Origin: Bacteroidales bacterium UBA1181
GTDB taxonomy: Bacteria > Bacteroidota > Bacteroidia > Bacteroidales > Paludibacteraceae
NCBI GenBank assembly: GCA_002310215.1
Contig: DBYR01000042.1
Location: 186,001 to 250,000, forward strand
Length of the DNA stretch: 64,000 nucleotides
Direction of reading: 5' to 3'
Part shown: piece by piece, positions 16,062-24,751 of the stretch
How the letters are laid out: each line of letters starts with the position of its first letter
How positions within the stretch are numbered: the stretch's first letter is position 1
Program-made: the position numbers and the translations under genes
Notes under the pieces: model-generated
Databases searched by the model: none
Told to the model about the DNA's origin: nothing
The model's input: the letters and a program-made list of their open reading frames with translations, nothing else

Positions 16062-17627
16062 TTATTTCTTTTGTTCGCCGATTCTTTCCGCACACAATAT
16101 TCCGTCCATGGCGGAGGAGGTGATTCCTCCCGCATAGCCGGCTCCCTCGCCGCAAGGGTAGAGCCCTTTGATCTGCACATGCTGCATCGTCTCCGGGTCA
16201 CGCGGAATGCGGACGGGTGAGGAGGTGCGTGACTCCACCCCGATGATGACGGCGTCGTTCGTGAGATATCCTCTCATCTTTTTGTCGAAATCCTTGAAGC
16301 CCAATTGCAGGCGCTCCCTGATGAATTTAGGCATCCATTTGTGCATGTCGGATGGTACGATGCCTGGAAGATAGGAGGTCTCCGGCAGTGAAGCGGAAGG
16401 CCTTCCGTTCACGAAATCGAGCAGCCTCTGTGCGGGCGCCACCGCCATCCCGCCACCGTTCTGGTAGGAGAGCCTTTCGTACTCTTCCTGGAACTTCAAG
16501 CCAGCCAACGCTCCGAACTGCTCGTAGTCTTTGAGGTCCTCCGGCCTGATTTCCACCACGATGGCTGCGTTCGCGAAGGGTGAGTTACGGTGGGAAGGGG
16601 ACATACCGTTGACGACACATTCGCCCTCACCCGTGGAGGCGGGTACGATGAAACCTCCCGGACACATGCAGAAGGAGTATACGCCTCGTTCCTTCACTTG
16701 CGTGACGACGTTGTAGGCGGCTGAGGGAAGGTATTTCCCCCGCTCCTTGCGATGGTATTGTATGCTGTCGATAAGCGCTTGCTTGTGCTCCACGCGGACG
16801 CCCATGGCGAACCCTTTGCACTCCATGAGGATGCCCTCTTGGTGGAGTAGGGTATAGATGTCACGTGACGAATGACCGGTGGCCAAGATGATGTTGTCGG
16901 CGAAGAATCGCTCTCCATCGGCTGTCTCCACGCCTTCCACATGGTCTCCCTTCGTCAGGATCTTGGTCATTTTCTTCTCGAAATGGATTTCACCGCCATG
17001 ATGGAGGATGGTGTCCCGCATGTTCTTGATGACGACCGGCAGACGGTCCGTCCCAATGTGCGGATGCGCCTCGTAGAGTATCTCGTCCTGCGCTCCATGC
17101 TGGTGGAAGGTGAGCAGGATGCGGCTGCAATCCCCCTTCTTCTTTGAGCGGGTGAAGAGCTTGCCGTCGGAGAAGGTGCCGGCGCCGCCCTCCCCGAAAC
17201 AGTAGTTGGATTCCAGGTTCAGTCCGTTGTTACGGTTGAGTTGGGCGATGTCTTTCTTACGTTCGCTCACCTCCTTGCCTCGCTCGATGATAACCGGTTT
17301 GAGCCCTAACTCGATGAGACGAAGGGCTGCGAAAAGGCCTGCTGGACCCGCACCGATAATGAGTACGGACTCTCCCTTCGAGACGTCCTGGTAATGGAAC
17401 GGGTAGGTGATAGGCTCCGGTTGCGTCCCTTGGGTATAGACATTCACGCATAGGTTGATCTTCACCTGCGTGCGGGAACGCGCGTCGATCGATTTGCGGA
17501 CAATCCGCACGGTCGTCACTTGGCTGGGCGCGACGTGGATCTTTTGGGCGACCTGCTCCTTCAGCAGGACCTCTTCTCCCGCCTGTTCGGGCAATACGGT
17601 GAGTTGTATGTTGGGTAAAAAAGCCAT
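16062..17627 (-). CDS. FAD-dependent oxidoreductase, uncharacterised dehydrogenase family (COG2509-like)
   Basis: A 521-residue flavoprotein with an N-terminal extension of about 85 residues, then the dinucleotide-binding GAGPAGLFAALRL (about 93-105) followed by an acidic strand end VIIERG, a GEGGAGTFSDGKL loop, a second FAD contact ILATGHSSRDIY, and a C-terminal PCGEGAGYAGGI that closes the FAD site. This pattern is that of the predicted FAD-utilising dehydrogenases with an extra N-terminal domain, for which no substrate is established. It lies 15 bases after the response-regulator gene and 10 bases before the TerB-like gene, in one transcription unit. Confidence 0.85.
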   Translation of the reverse strand: MAFLPNIQLTVLPEQAGEEVLLKEQVAQKIHVAPSQVTTVRIVRKSIDARSRTQVKINLCVNVYTQGTQPEPITYPFHYQDVSKGESVLIIGAGPAGLFAALRLIELGLKPVIIERGKEVSERKKDIAQLNRNNGLNLESNYCFGEGGAGTFSDGKLFTRSKKKGDCSRILLTFHQHGAQDEILYEAHPHIGTDRLPVVIKNMRDTILHHGGEIHFEKKMTKILTKGDHVEGVETADGERFFADNIILATGHSSRDIYTLLHQEGILMECKGFAMGVRVEHKQALIDSIQYHRKERGKYLPSAAYNVVTQVKERGVYSFCMCPGGFIVPASTGEGECVVNGMSPSHRNSPFANAAIVVEIRPEDLKDYEQFGALAGLKFQEEYERLSYQNGGGMAVAPAQRLLDFVNGRPSASLPETSYLPGIVPSDMHKWMPKFIRERLQLGFKDFDKKMRGYLTNDAVIIGVESRTSSPVRIPRDPETMQHVQIKGLYPCGEGAGYAGGITSSAMDGILCAERIGEQKK

Positions 17628-17642
17628 TTCGATTCTCCTTGT

Positions 17643-18377
17643 TTAGTTGGCTAACATCCTCTTGTCGATGAACTCCTGGAATACGTTTTTGTAGGAGTCG
17701 GAGACAGGAATGTAGGTCTTCCCGAAGATGATTCTATTACGCTCCACTTCCCTGATTTTGCTTGCGTTCACGATGTAGGAGCGGTGGACGCGCAGGAACT
17801 GGCTGGCTGGGAGCGTGGTCTCCAGCGACTTCATGCTCATCAGCGAGAGGATAGGGTATTGCTGGTCTTCCAGGAATATCTTCACGTAATCCTTCATGCC
17901 TTCGATGTAGAGGATCTTGTCGAACTGCACCTGCACAAGTTTGTAATCCGTCTTCACGAAGATCGACCTTTCCGTCTCGGTCTGTTCCGTGGCGGCTGGT
18001 TTATTAGCGTTAGCGGCCATCTCGAACCAACTCAACGCCTTATTGGCGGCTTGCAGGAAATCGTCGTAGCTGATGGGTTTCAACAGATAGTCCAAGGCAT
18101 TCACCTTGAATCCATCCAAGGCATATTGCTGGAAGGCGGTGGTGAAGATCACCTTTGTCTTGTCACCGATGAGCTTCGAGAACTCCAAGCCGTTCATCTC
18201 CGGCATTTGGATGTCGAGGAACATCAGGTCAGGCGTGTTCTCAGCAAAGGCTTTCGCGGCTTCCACTGCGCTTGAGTAGCTCCCAATCAGGTTCAGGAAA
18301 GGGGTTTTCTTCACGTAAGATTCGATGAGTCCCAAAGCCAATGGCTCGTCGTCTACTACGATACAATTGAGTGTCAT
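17643..18377 (-). CDS. LytTR-family response regulator
   Basis: A 244-residue regulator: receiver domain (1-120) with acidic pocket VVDDEP and phosphoacceptor Asp55 in LMFLDIQMPE, conserved Thr/Ala FTTAF and Lys in YLLKPIS, then a LytTR DNA-binding domain (about 140-244; FLRVHRSYIVN). Such proteins bind direct-repeat sites and are activated by LytS-type kinases. Its start overlaps the kinase stop by 4 bases (18374-18377), a tight translational coupling that identifies the cognate pair. Target genes are not evident. Confidence 0.93.
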   Translation of the reverse strand: MTLNCIVVDDEPLALGLIESYVKKTPFLNLIGSYSSAVEAAKAFAENTPDLMFLDIQMPEMNGLEFSKLIGDKTKVIFTTAFQQYALDGFKVNALDYLLKPISYDDFLQAANKALSWFEMAANANKPAATEQTETERSIFVKTDYKLVQVQFDKILYIEGMKDYVKIFLEDQQYPILSLMSMKSLETTLPASQFLRVHRSYIVNASKIREVERNRIIFGKTYIPVSDSYKNVFQEFIDKRMLAN

Positions 18378-19573
18378 GCGTTCTCCTCCTTTTTCGTGTT
18401 AATGATTAATAATGAGTGATATACATCACCCTCCACACCATATTCGAAGACGTGCGAATTCGGGTATATGAGTTCCAGCCTTCTTTTCGTGTTCTCCATG
18501 CCGATGCCCGAACCGCTCTTGTCGTGCTCGGCGGATTTCGGGAAATAGCTGTTCCGCAGCTCGCATCGTACGGTGTTTGCCTCGGTTTCCTTGATGGAGA
18601 ACTCTATGAATGACGATTGGTTGTTGGATATTCCATGCTTGAAAGCGTTCTCTATCAAAGATATGAAGAGAAGCGGGGCGATCGGCATCGTCGGGTCGAG
18701 GGAGACATCCGTCGTGACATCCACCCTGACGGAACTGCTCAACCGGAGTCTCATCAGTTTGACGTAGTTATTGATGAAATCGATCTCCTTTTGTATCGGC
18801 ACATACTGCTGTCCGTCATCGTAAAGGACATAGCGCAACATCTTGCTGAGGTCCATGACCGCCTCCTGCGACTTCTCCGGGCTGATGGCGATCAACGCAT
18901 AGATGTTGTTCAGCGTATTGAACAGGAAGTGCGGGTTGATTTGGCTCTTCAGGTTCTTCAGCTCCGCCTCCACCTTCTGTTTCTCCTCCTCCTGACGTTT
19001 CTCTTCAGTCTGGAACCACCTTGATGTTGTCTTGATGGCGACCGCGATGCCAGCCATGCAGATGAAAGAGAAGATATCAGTGATGATATGCCACCATCTG
19101 AAACGTTTACGGTCTCTTTGGATGTTTTTGGAGATGTCCGTTTTAACGGTAGGGACCTCCACCTGTTCTTTGACAATGATGGAAGACTCGCTCTGTTTTA
19201 GTTCTTTGATTTCCTTCTCCAACAGTTCGATTTTCTCTTGTAGACGGACACTGCGCGGCTGTATGTCCGGCGTCAGATAATTCTGCCAACAATAACTCAA
19301 TCCGCAAAGCAAGGCGATGAGCACCAAGTTATGCGTGATATAACTTTTTAACCGGTTGGCGAACACGAATTTTTCTATCAACCAACAATAGTTGACGTAA
19401 AAAACAATCATGAAGGAGATAGGCGTGCAGACGTTCTTCCACCAGTAAATGACCCATTGGTTATCGTCGCTTCTGCTATAAAAGAAGATTGGAATGACGA
19501 ATATTAGTAGCCACGCTATCACATGGATCGAAATGATGAACTCTTTTTTGTGTGGAAATATGGATTTACTCAT
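18374..19573 (-). CDS. LytS-type sensor histidine kinase
   Basis: A 399-residue membrane kinase. Membrane helices lie near 12-32, 45-62, 78-97 and 162-180, a coiled coil near 108-130, then the His-kinase core with the phosphorylated His215 in INPHFLFNTLNN and an ATPase domain with ENAFKHG (N box) and GSGIGMENTKRRL (G box). There is no recognisable periplasmic sensor domain, so the signal is probably sensed by or within the membrane. It is co-transcribed with the LytTR regulator. Its start overlaps the upstream phosphatase-fold gene by 8 bases. Confidence 0.92.
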   Translation of the reverse strand: MSKSIFPHKKEFIISIHVIAWLLIFVIPIFFYSRSDDNQWVIYWWKNVCTPISFMIVFYVNYCWLIEKFVFANRLKSYITHNLVLIALLCGLSYCWQNYLTPDIQPRSVRLQEKIELLEKEIKELKQSESSIIVKEQVEVPTVKTDISKNIQRDRKRFRWWHIITDIFSFICMAGIAVAIKTTSRWFQTEEKRQEEEKQKVEAELKNLKSQINPHFLFNTLNNIYALIAISPEKSQEAVMDLSKMLRYVLYDDGQQYVPIQKEIDFINNYVKLMRLRLSSSVRVDVTTDVSLDPTMPIAPLLFISLIENAFKHGISNNQSSFIEFSIKETEANTVRCELRNSYFPKSAEHDKSGSGIGMENTKRRLELIYPNSHVFEYGVEGDVYHSLLIINTKKEENA

Positions 19574-20615
19574 GGTTGATAATGTCTAAGTCTAAAAAAA
19601 TGGGTAAATGATCGCTATATCCGTAGGCATAGAAGGTTCCCATGAAAGCACGTTTGGGCGCTTTGCCGGTCTTGTCCTCTTTCAGCAGAAAATCCTCTTG
19701 GCATATATGAATATCATTGGTGGTGGTGTGGATGGAGTGCCTAGGATCCAAAAGTGCGCCAGAGACGATCAGATGGTCCAGCATGCCCCATTCCCCTTCG
19801 AATTTATGGCTCCCGCAGTCTCCTCTCTCCGCAAATTGTTCGCAGAGGTTATAGAGTTTGCCGTTGGCGGTTGTCCCGTCCGGCTTCTCCACCCCTAACA
19901 CCTGCTTGATGCTTGCGTTGTAAGGGTAGTCGTTGAAGTCGCCCATGATGATGATATTGCACTGAGGGTTAACGGTCAGCAGACTATCCGTCACCGTGCG
20001 AAGCGCTTTGGCGGCGGCGAAACGTTTGTGCTCGGATTCGAGTTCCCCTCCGTAACGGGAAGGCCAGTGATTCACGAAGACGTGTAGCGTGTCTCCATTG
20101 AAGAGGATGCCGGTGGCATGGAGGATGTCGCGTGTCGGGCGACCCTCTTCGATCGGCACATGGATGTAATCGTCACGAATGATCTTGAACTGGGAAGGAA
20201 GGTAGGCGAGGGCCACGTCCACGCCACGTTGGTCGGGAGAGTCTTTGTGGACGAACTGATAGCCGCAGATCTTCAGTTGGGTGTGTTGCGTCAGGTCCGT
20301 CAGCACCTTCTTGTTTTCCACCTCGCAAAGCCCGATGATTACGGGTTTTGTCCATCCTCCAGCGGCGGTGATGGCTCTTGATATGTTATTCAGTTTGTTT
20401 TTATATTTCCCTTCGGTCCATTGGTGTTCCCCTTCCGGTGTGAAGGAATCATCGTCCGTCAAGGGGTCGTTTTCGCAATCGAAGAGGTTTTCAACGTTGT
20501 AGCTGACGATGCGGATGGTTTCGTGCGGCTGATCGGAGGCGAAACAAGGAATGGCTACTGCAGAGAAGCAGCAGAGGCAGATGCGTAATGATAATTTGAT
20601 CGATCTCAATTCCAT
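19566..20615 (-). CDS. Secreted endonuclease/exonuclease/phosphatase-fold protein
   Basis: A 349-residue protein with a signal peptide (about 1-27, ending CFAS) and the complete metal-dependent EEP hydrolase set: SYNVENLFD, GLCEVEN (metal-binding Glu), VNHWPSRYGG (His), IIMGDFNDYP (Asp/Asn pair) and GYSDHLPI (Asp-His). The family cuts phosphodiester or phosphomonoester bonds in nucleic acids, inositol phosphates or sphingolipids; a secreted Bacteroidales member could be a nuclease or phosphodiesterase. It is 12 bases downstream of the beta-helix lipoprotein gene and overlaps the kinase gene. Confidence 0.85.
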   Translation of the reverse strand: MELRSIKLSLRICLCCFSAVAIPCFASDQPHETIRIVSYNVENLFDCENDPLTDDDSFTPEGEHQWTEGKYKNKLNNISRAITAAGGWTKPVIIGLCEVENKKVLTDLTQHTQLKICGYQFVHKDSPDQRGVDVALAYLPSQFKIIRDDYIHVPIEEGRPTRDILHATGILFNGDTLHVFVNHWPSRYGGELESEHKRFAAAKALRTVTDSLLTVNPQCNIIIMGDFNDYPYNASIKQVLGVEKPDGTTANGKLYNLCEQFAERGDCGSHKFEGEWGMLDHLIVSGALLDPRHSIHTTTNDIHICQEDFLLKEDKTGKAPKRAFMGTFYAYGYSDHLPIFLDLDIINHE

Positions 20616-20627
20616 GTTTCGTTTCTA

Positions 20628-22145
20628 TTAGTCTGTGGATTCAGTCTCCGTCTCCTCCGTCTTTACGACGATTTGGTAGGCGCCCATTTCTGGAGCAGCT
20701 TCCACGTTTCTCTCTACGCCATCCTTGTCCGTCTTGTAAGCCTCGTTGCGCAGGACTAATCCAAGGTCGCCTTTCTCTTTGCACGGAGAATCCTCGCTCA
20801 GGTGTAAATCGTATAGATAGTGGGTGTTGTCCACAAGTTGGAATCTCGGGTTCTCGTTGGCGATGACAACGTTGAAACGTTTCTGGTCCTTCTCCATCTG
20901 GTCCGGCGTGATGTCAGTGAATATGAGGGAATGGTCAAACCGGAAGTCGAGCGAGTCAATGGACGATTGTACCTGGAATAGTATCTCGTCCCACATCTCC
21001 GCAGGTCTTGTAGTGTCGCCAGCCACGATACAGTTATTGAACGTGGCCTTGAATGGTATTTCGGACGCTGAGTTCGTGTTCCCATCCAAGTTGGACAATG
21101 TGAGCGCGTATGGATATCCTCCGGACTTCCTGCCTATGAAAGAGATGGTGCAATGGTCGAATTGGTGATAGCCTCCAAGTAAGACGACGCATCCGTTGTT
21201 GCTGTTCGAGAATATTGAGTTATAGGCGTATACATTCCTGTTATGAGTTGTGAGACACGCTTTGTACGTGTTGTGTATTTGACTGTTGGAGATGATTAGG
21301 GTGTAGTCTTCTTCACTGGACATGGCCGAGTCCATCTCGATACCAAAAGCACCGCCACGGATAAACGCGTGGTCAATTCGGTTACCCGTACTAATCGAGG
21401 AGATTCGGATGCCTCCCCATTGGTTGCTTTCCTGGTCGTACAGTTTGTCTTTCCAGATATAATCTTTCCTGTCGGTGCGGAAGATAACCTCTTTTTCGAC
21501 GGAACCATCGATGACGAGGGTGCCGTCGACCAACATCGTCGCATTCCTTTTCATGTATAGCGTAGTACCCTCCTTGATGGTCAGCGTAACGGCGGAGTCC
21601 ACAATGATGGAATCATAGATGAGGAATGGCCTTTCGTCGGTCCAAGTGGTGTCCTTGGTGATGTGGATCTTTTCTCTCAGGTGGTTGGCGTCCTGGCTAT
21701 AGGCGGAGAGGATGATGCGTTGATAGTTGCCGTTGTAAAGGAATCTGATCTCATCCTCGATGAGTAGGGGAGCATTTTCCTCGTGTACGTCCGCCACGAT
21801 TTGCACAAAGACGAAGAGGCTGTCGCCCGAACGGAGCTCGACGTTCGAGAAGGAAGTGCCGGATTTCCCGTTTATGTTGATTTTGAAATAATTGAGCGAT
21901 GAATTCAACGTGATGGATGCAATTTTGATGGCCTCCTCCGTTTTGTTGTAGATTTTAAATGCGGCGGTCGGACTAATGGTCTGGGAGATCACGGTATCGA
22001 ACAGGAGCGAATCTGGCATTGTCAGTTTATACTCAGGGTCGGTCGTGAACTCATCCTTGCAGCCGTTGAGGGGTAGAGATAGCAGGAGCAGGAGTAATCC
22101 GGCGAATACACTGCTGAAAAAAAACATCAAATTGTTTACCTTCAT
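20628..22145 (-). CDS. Lipoprotein with right-handed beta-helix region
   Basis: A 505-residue predicted lipoprotein: hydrophobic signal (about 7-25) with lipobox LNGC and acidic residues soon after the Cys, a feature linked in Bacteroidetes to surface display. An all-beta N-terminal part (about 40-160) precedes a parallel beta-helix-like region (about 190-400) with short repeating strands such as TLTIKEGTTLYMK, MLVDGTLVIDG and GIRISSI. No catalytic motif is recognised, so it may bind a polymer or be structural. It is the first gene of the minus-strand operon and has a -7 box at 22164-22171. Confidence 0.75.
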   Translation of the reverse strand: MKVNNLMFFFSSVFAGLLLLLLSLPLNGCKDEFTTDPEYKLTMPDSLLFDTVISQTISPTAAFKIYNKTEEAIKIASITLNSSLNYFKININGKSGTSFSNVELRSGDSLFVFVQIVADVHEENAPLLIEDEIRFLYNGNYQRIILSAYSQDANHLREKIHITKDTTWTDERPFLIYDSIIVDSAVTLTIKEGTTLYMKRNATMLVDGTLVIDGSVEKEVIFRTDRKDYIWKDKLYDQESNQWGGIRISSISTGNRIDHAFIRGGAFGIEMDSAMSSEEDYTLIISNSQIHNTYKACLTTHNRNVYAYNSIFSNSNNGCVVLLGGYHQFDHCTISFIGRKSGGYPYALTLSNLDGNTNSASEIPFKATFNNCIVAGDTTRPAEMWDEILFQVQSSIDSLDFRFDHSLIFTDITPDQMEKDQKRFNVVIANENPRFQLVDNTHYLYDLHLSEDSPCKEKGDLGLVLRNEAYKTDKDGVERNVEAAPEMGAYQIVVKTEETETESTD

Positions 22146-22163
22146 TGTCTAAATCTTTGGCTT

Positions 22164-22171
22164 CAAAGTTA
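22164..22171 (-). promoter_or_regulatory. Putative -7 element for the lipoprotein operon
   Basis: TAACTTTG on the minus strand matches TAnnTTTG and lies 18 bases before the ATG at 22145. No clear -33 TTTG is found at 19-21 bases spacing. Confidence 0.45.
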
Positions 22172-22358
22172 ACGATTAAAACGACACGAAATAGTTTGTG
22201 TCAATAAAAAAAAGCTTTTGACGGATGTCGTGAGGCGAATTACCCCCCAACATATATATGTATTTTGTGGTTGTTGAAAAAATATAGTTCTATTAATCAA
22301 AAACTTACATCTTTGTTCATTGACAAACATTATTATTGGATTAATTATTTCGATTATA

Positions 22359-22391
22359 TTTGTTTTTGTTGAAATTTTTGCACTAATTTTG
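22359..22391 (+). promoter_or_regulatory. Putative promoter of polysaccharide module 1
   Basis: TTTG (22359-22362) and TAATTTTG (22384-22391) are separated by 21 bases and fit the Bacteroidetes -33/-7 pair. Transcription would start near 22398, leaving a leader of about 305 bases before the first gene. Confidence 0.55.
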
Positions 22392-22528
22392 TAGTCGAAT
22401 ATTGGATTGTGTATGTCTTTACAACAGTCTCAAGGTTACGGTTCTTATGAATGATGTGCGTAGTCGTGCATCGGCCGAGTTTCGGGATTTTTGCTTAAGC
22501 GCAAATATTAGCGAACGACCTTGGAATG

Positions 22529-22645
22529 CTCGCAATGTTATTTTTGCGAGGAGAGAAAGGTATATACATTTCATATTGTTTCTAAAGGATTTCGGTTGTT
22601 GTCGTTCCCTGTAGTTTGGCAAATAATTACGGCTGTCATTGCGAG
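22529..22645 (+). promoter_or_regulatory. Leader element with two mutually exclusive pairings
   Basis: CTCGCAA (22529-22535) can pair with TTGCGAG (22544-22550) as a local 7-bp hairpin with an 8-base loop. The same arm, extended to CTCGCAATG (22529-22537), can instead pair over 9 bp with CATTGCGAG (22637-22645). The two states exclude each other, as in attenuators. No T-run terminator follows either hairpin, so a regulatory role is only a possibility. Confidence 0.35.
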
Positions 22646-22704
22646 GGATGAGAATAGGTTTAGGGAATACAAGGTTGTTTATAAATGCTTAACACATACG
22701 ATGT

Positions 22705-23880
22705 ATGTTTGATTTAAAGTCTTTTTTGATGTCTGATTTTTTCATAAAGATGTCTGACGCCGCTTTTTGGCGGTTCATGATGGGGTCAGCGTTGGTCATT
22801 TCAATTGTGGCCGCAGGTGTATTGATTCCGCAAATTCTCCTAATCGCATTTAGGAAAAAGTTGTTTGACGAGCCTGATGAGCGGAAAATTCATCACAGTA
22901 CGGTGCCGAGATTGGGTGGTATGGCTTTTGAGCCAGTCATCCTGTTTACGGTCTTTATCCTTCTGGTCTTCGATGTCCACGCATTCAGGGACCAACTGAT
23001 GGGAGAATTAGGGGAGAATGTGCTGAGCCTTTCCATCTGTGTTTGTTCCCTGATTCTTTTGTATCTGGTCGGCATAGCGGACGATTTGATTGGCGTGAAA
23101 TACAGCGCGAAGTTCGTCGTTCAGGTGGCTTGCGGATTGTTGTTCCTCTTCGGTGGCCTCTATATCTCCAATTTACATGGATTATTTTTCCTCCATAATT
23201 TGCCATGGGGCATATTCTGGCCGCTGACGGTCATTCTGGTCGTCTTCATCATAAATGCGATGAATCTAATCGACGGCATAGATGGTTTGGCGTCAGGACT
23301 TAGTGGTGTGGCGCTCGGTTATTACGGAGGTGTGTTTTTCGAGATAGGGGAGTATGCCTTCGCTTTGGTCGCCTTCGCCACATTGGGTACAGTGATTCCG
23401 TTCTTCTATTACAACGTGTTCGGTAAGGCGGAAAAGCAACAAAAGATATTCATGGGTGATACGGGGTCGCTCACCATCGGACTAATCCTGTCTTTCCTGA
23501 GTTTCAGGATGGCCAATGTGGAGATTTCCGCCGATCATACGTGCTTGTCTAGGGTACATCCTCTCTTCCTCGCGTTCAGTCCATTGTTGGTACCGTGCAT
23601 GGATGTCGTGAGGGTTTTCATCCACCGTATCAGAATGGGTAACAGTCCGTTCCTGCCGGATAAGAGCCACATCCATCATAAGTTGCTTAGTTTGGGGATG
23701 TCGCAGCACAAAGCTATGGTTCTGATCCTTTTGTTTTCCGCATTCATCATTTGTATTTCTCTGATATTCTCCAAAATAATGGACCCTACACTCTTGTTCT
23801 TGGGGTGCATCGCACTTTATACGGTGCTGAATATCTGGTTGTCAAAAATGATCGCCAAGAAAAATTCCGCAAACAATTAA
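22705..23880 (+). CDS. Undecaprenyl-phosphate sugar-1-phosphate transferase (WecA/TagO-like), module 1
   Basis: Integral membrane enzyme of the MraY/WecA family that starts polymer synthesis by moving a HexNAc-1-phosphate from UDP onto undecaprenyl phosphate. The 391-residue protein shows multiple membrane helices and the family motifs: DEPDERKIHHSTVPRLGG (residues near 56-73), IADDLIGVKYSAK (catalytic Asp pair), NAMNLIDGIDGLASG, GDTGSLTIG and the C-terminal DKSHIHHKLL. GlcNAc is the likely sugar from family knowledge. It opens module 1; the OPX gene follows after 11 bases. A closely similar copy opens the wecA-wza-wzc set of module 2 (37243). Confidence 0.92.
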   Translation: MFDLKSFLMSDFFIKMSDAAFWRFMMGSALVISIVAAGVLIPQILLIAFRKKLFDEPDERKIHHSTVPRLGGMAFEPVILFTVFILLVFDVHAFRDQLMGELGENVLSLSICVCSLILLYLVGIADDLIGVKYSAKFVVQVACGLLFLFGGLYISNLHGLFFLHNLPWGIFWPLTVILVVFIINAMNLIDGIDGLASGLSGVALGYYGGVFFEIGEYAFALVAFATLGTVIPFFYYNVFGKAEKQQKIFMGDTGSLTIGLILSFLSFRMANVEISADHTCLSRVHPLFLAFSPLLVPCMDVVRVFIHRIRMGNSPFLPDKSHIHHKLLSLGMSQHKAMVLILLFSAFIICISLIFSKIMDPTLLFLGCIALYTVLNIWLSKMIAKKNSANN

Positions 23881-23891
23881 AGAAAAAAATA

Positions 23892-24716
23892 ATGAAAGCC
23901 AATTTATTCTTTACGACAATCCTCGCAGGTGTGTTGTTGTGTTCTTGCTCCTCATACGAGAAAATCCCGTATTTCCAGGATGCGGATCGTGTCAAAGGCA
24001 TTAACATCTCCGCGGTGCAAGAAATCACACTTCGTCCGAAGGATAAAATTTCCATTGTGGTGAACTGTAAAGACCCGCAGTTGTCCGCCTTGTTTAACCT
24101 ACCATACGTTACGCAGCGTGTGGTTGCCACGGGAGCTCGGAACACACTTTTCGGTGAGGAGACGGGTGCCGTTTCGGGATACACGGTCGACAGTGAGGGA
24201 AACATCGATTTCCCTACCATCGGTAAACTTAACGTGGCGGGATTGACACGTAGTGAACTCGCTACCTTGATCAAGGACGAAATCGAGGCCAGAAATCAGG
24301 CGAAGGATCCTGTTATTACGGTTGACTTCCTGAACCTAAGCTTCACAATCATGGGTGAGGTGGCTAATCCTGGCATATATCGTATCTACAAAGATAACAT
24401 GACGCTGCTGGAGGCTATCAGTAGCGCGGGAGACCTTACCATACAAGGCAAGAGGGAAAACGTGCTTGTCATGAGGATGGAGGAAGGCAAACAAAAGACA
24501 TACCGCGTGAACTTGACATCCCTGCAAAATGTGGTGCAGTCTCCGATTTTCTATCTGCAGCAAGATGATATCGTGTATGTCGAACCAAACAAGATGAAGG
24601 CAAAACAATCTACTGTCAACGGAAATGAAGTGAGATCGACCTCATTCTGGATTTCTTTGTCATCACTTGCGGCAACAGTAGTCGCTATCGTTTTAAATAA
24701 CAATAATAAAGATTAA
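23892..24716 (+). CDS. Polysaccharide export outer-membrane lipoprotein (Wza/OPX family), module 1
   Basis: Forms the periplasmic and outer-membrane part of the export channel. The 274-residue protein has a lipoprotein signal (ILAGVLLCSC), a Poly_export domain beginning at LRPKDKISIVVNC (about 50-140), then SLBB-type folds (FTIMGEVANPGIYRI; DDIVYVEPNK) and a hydrophobic C-terminal helix (FWISLSSLAATVVAIVLN). The last helix may cross the outer membrane as in Wza. The start at 23892 is chosen because it provides the lipoprotein signal; a longer frame from 23751 overlaps the upstream gene. Protein sequence is close to the module 2 copy at 38405. Confidence 0.92.
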   Translation: MKANLFFTTILAGVLLCSCSSYEKIPYFQDADRVKGINISAVQEITLRPKDKISIVVNCKDPQLSALFNLPYVTQRVVATGARNTLFGEETGAVSGYTVDSEGNIDFPTIGKLNVAGLTRSELATLIKDEIEARNQAKDPVITVDFLNLSFTIMGEVANPGIYRIYKDNMTLLEAISSAGDLTIQGKRENVLVMRMEEGKQKTYRVNLTSLQNVVQSPIFYLQQDDIVYVEPNKMKAKQSTVNGNEVRSTSFWISLSSLAATVVAIVLNNNNKD

Positions 24717-24751
24717 AGCGAAATAATAATAACAGTCTAATATAAATTTTT

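Larger units (their letters stand above)
22146..22704. other. Divergent promoter region between the lipoprotein operon and polysaccharide module 1
   Basis: A 559-base gap without a convincing gene. Left end: a minus-strand -7 box for the lipoprotein operon. Centre: a plus-strand promoter at 22359-22391. From about 22398 to 22704 a long untranslated leader with potential RNA structure (hairpin 22529-22550 and a competing partner at 22637-22645) precedes the first module-1 gene. A 70-codon frame at 22402-22614 has no recognisable domain, and no remnant of an UpxY gene was recognised. Confidence 0.7.

Noticed and set aside
16052..16201. 50-residue extension of the TerB-like membrane protein
   Set aside because: It lies within the FAD oxidoreductase gene in another frame and has a composition unlike the rest of the protein; the ATG at 16051 has a ribosome-binding-like AGAAAGAG before it.
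22402..22614. Small reading frame of 70 codons before module 1
   Set aside because: No recognisable domain or ribosome signal; the region is better read as an untranslated leader. I also looked for a broken UpxY gene here and saw none.
22631..22650. GTCATTGCGAGG as a dispersed repeat element
   Set aside because: It looks like the start of repeats known in other genomes, but only this single fragment is present in the window; it is used only as a possible pairing partner in the leader.
23751..23891. 47-residue extension of the module 1 export lipoprotein
   Set aside because: It overlaps the WecA-like gene and would bury the lipoprotein signal in the middle of the protein.
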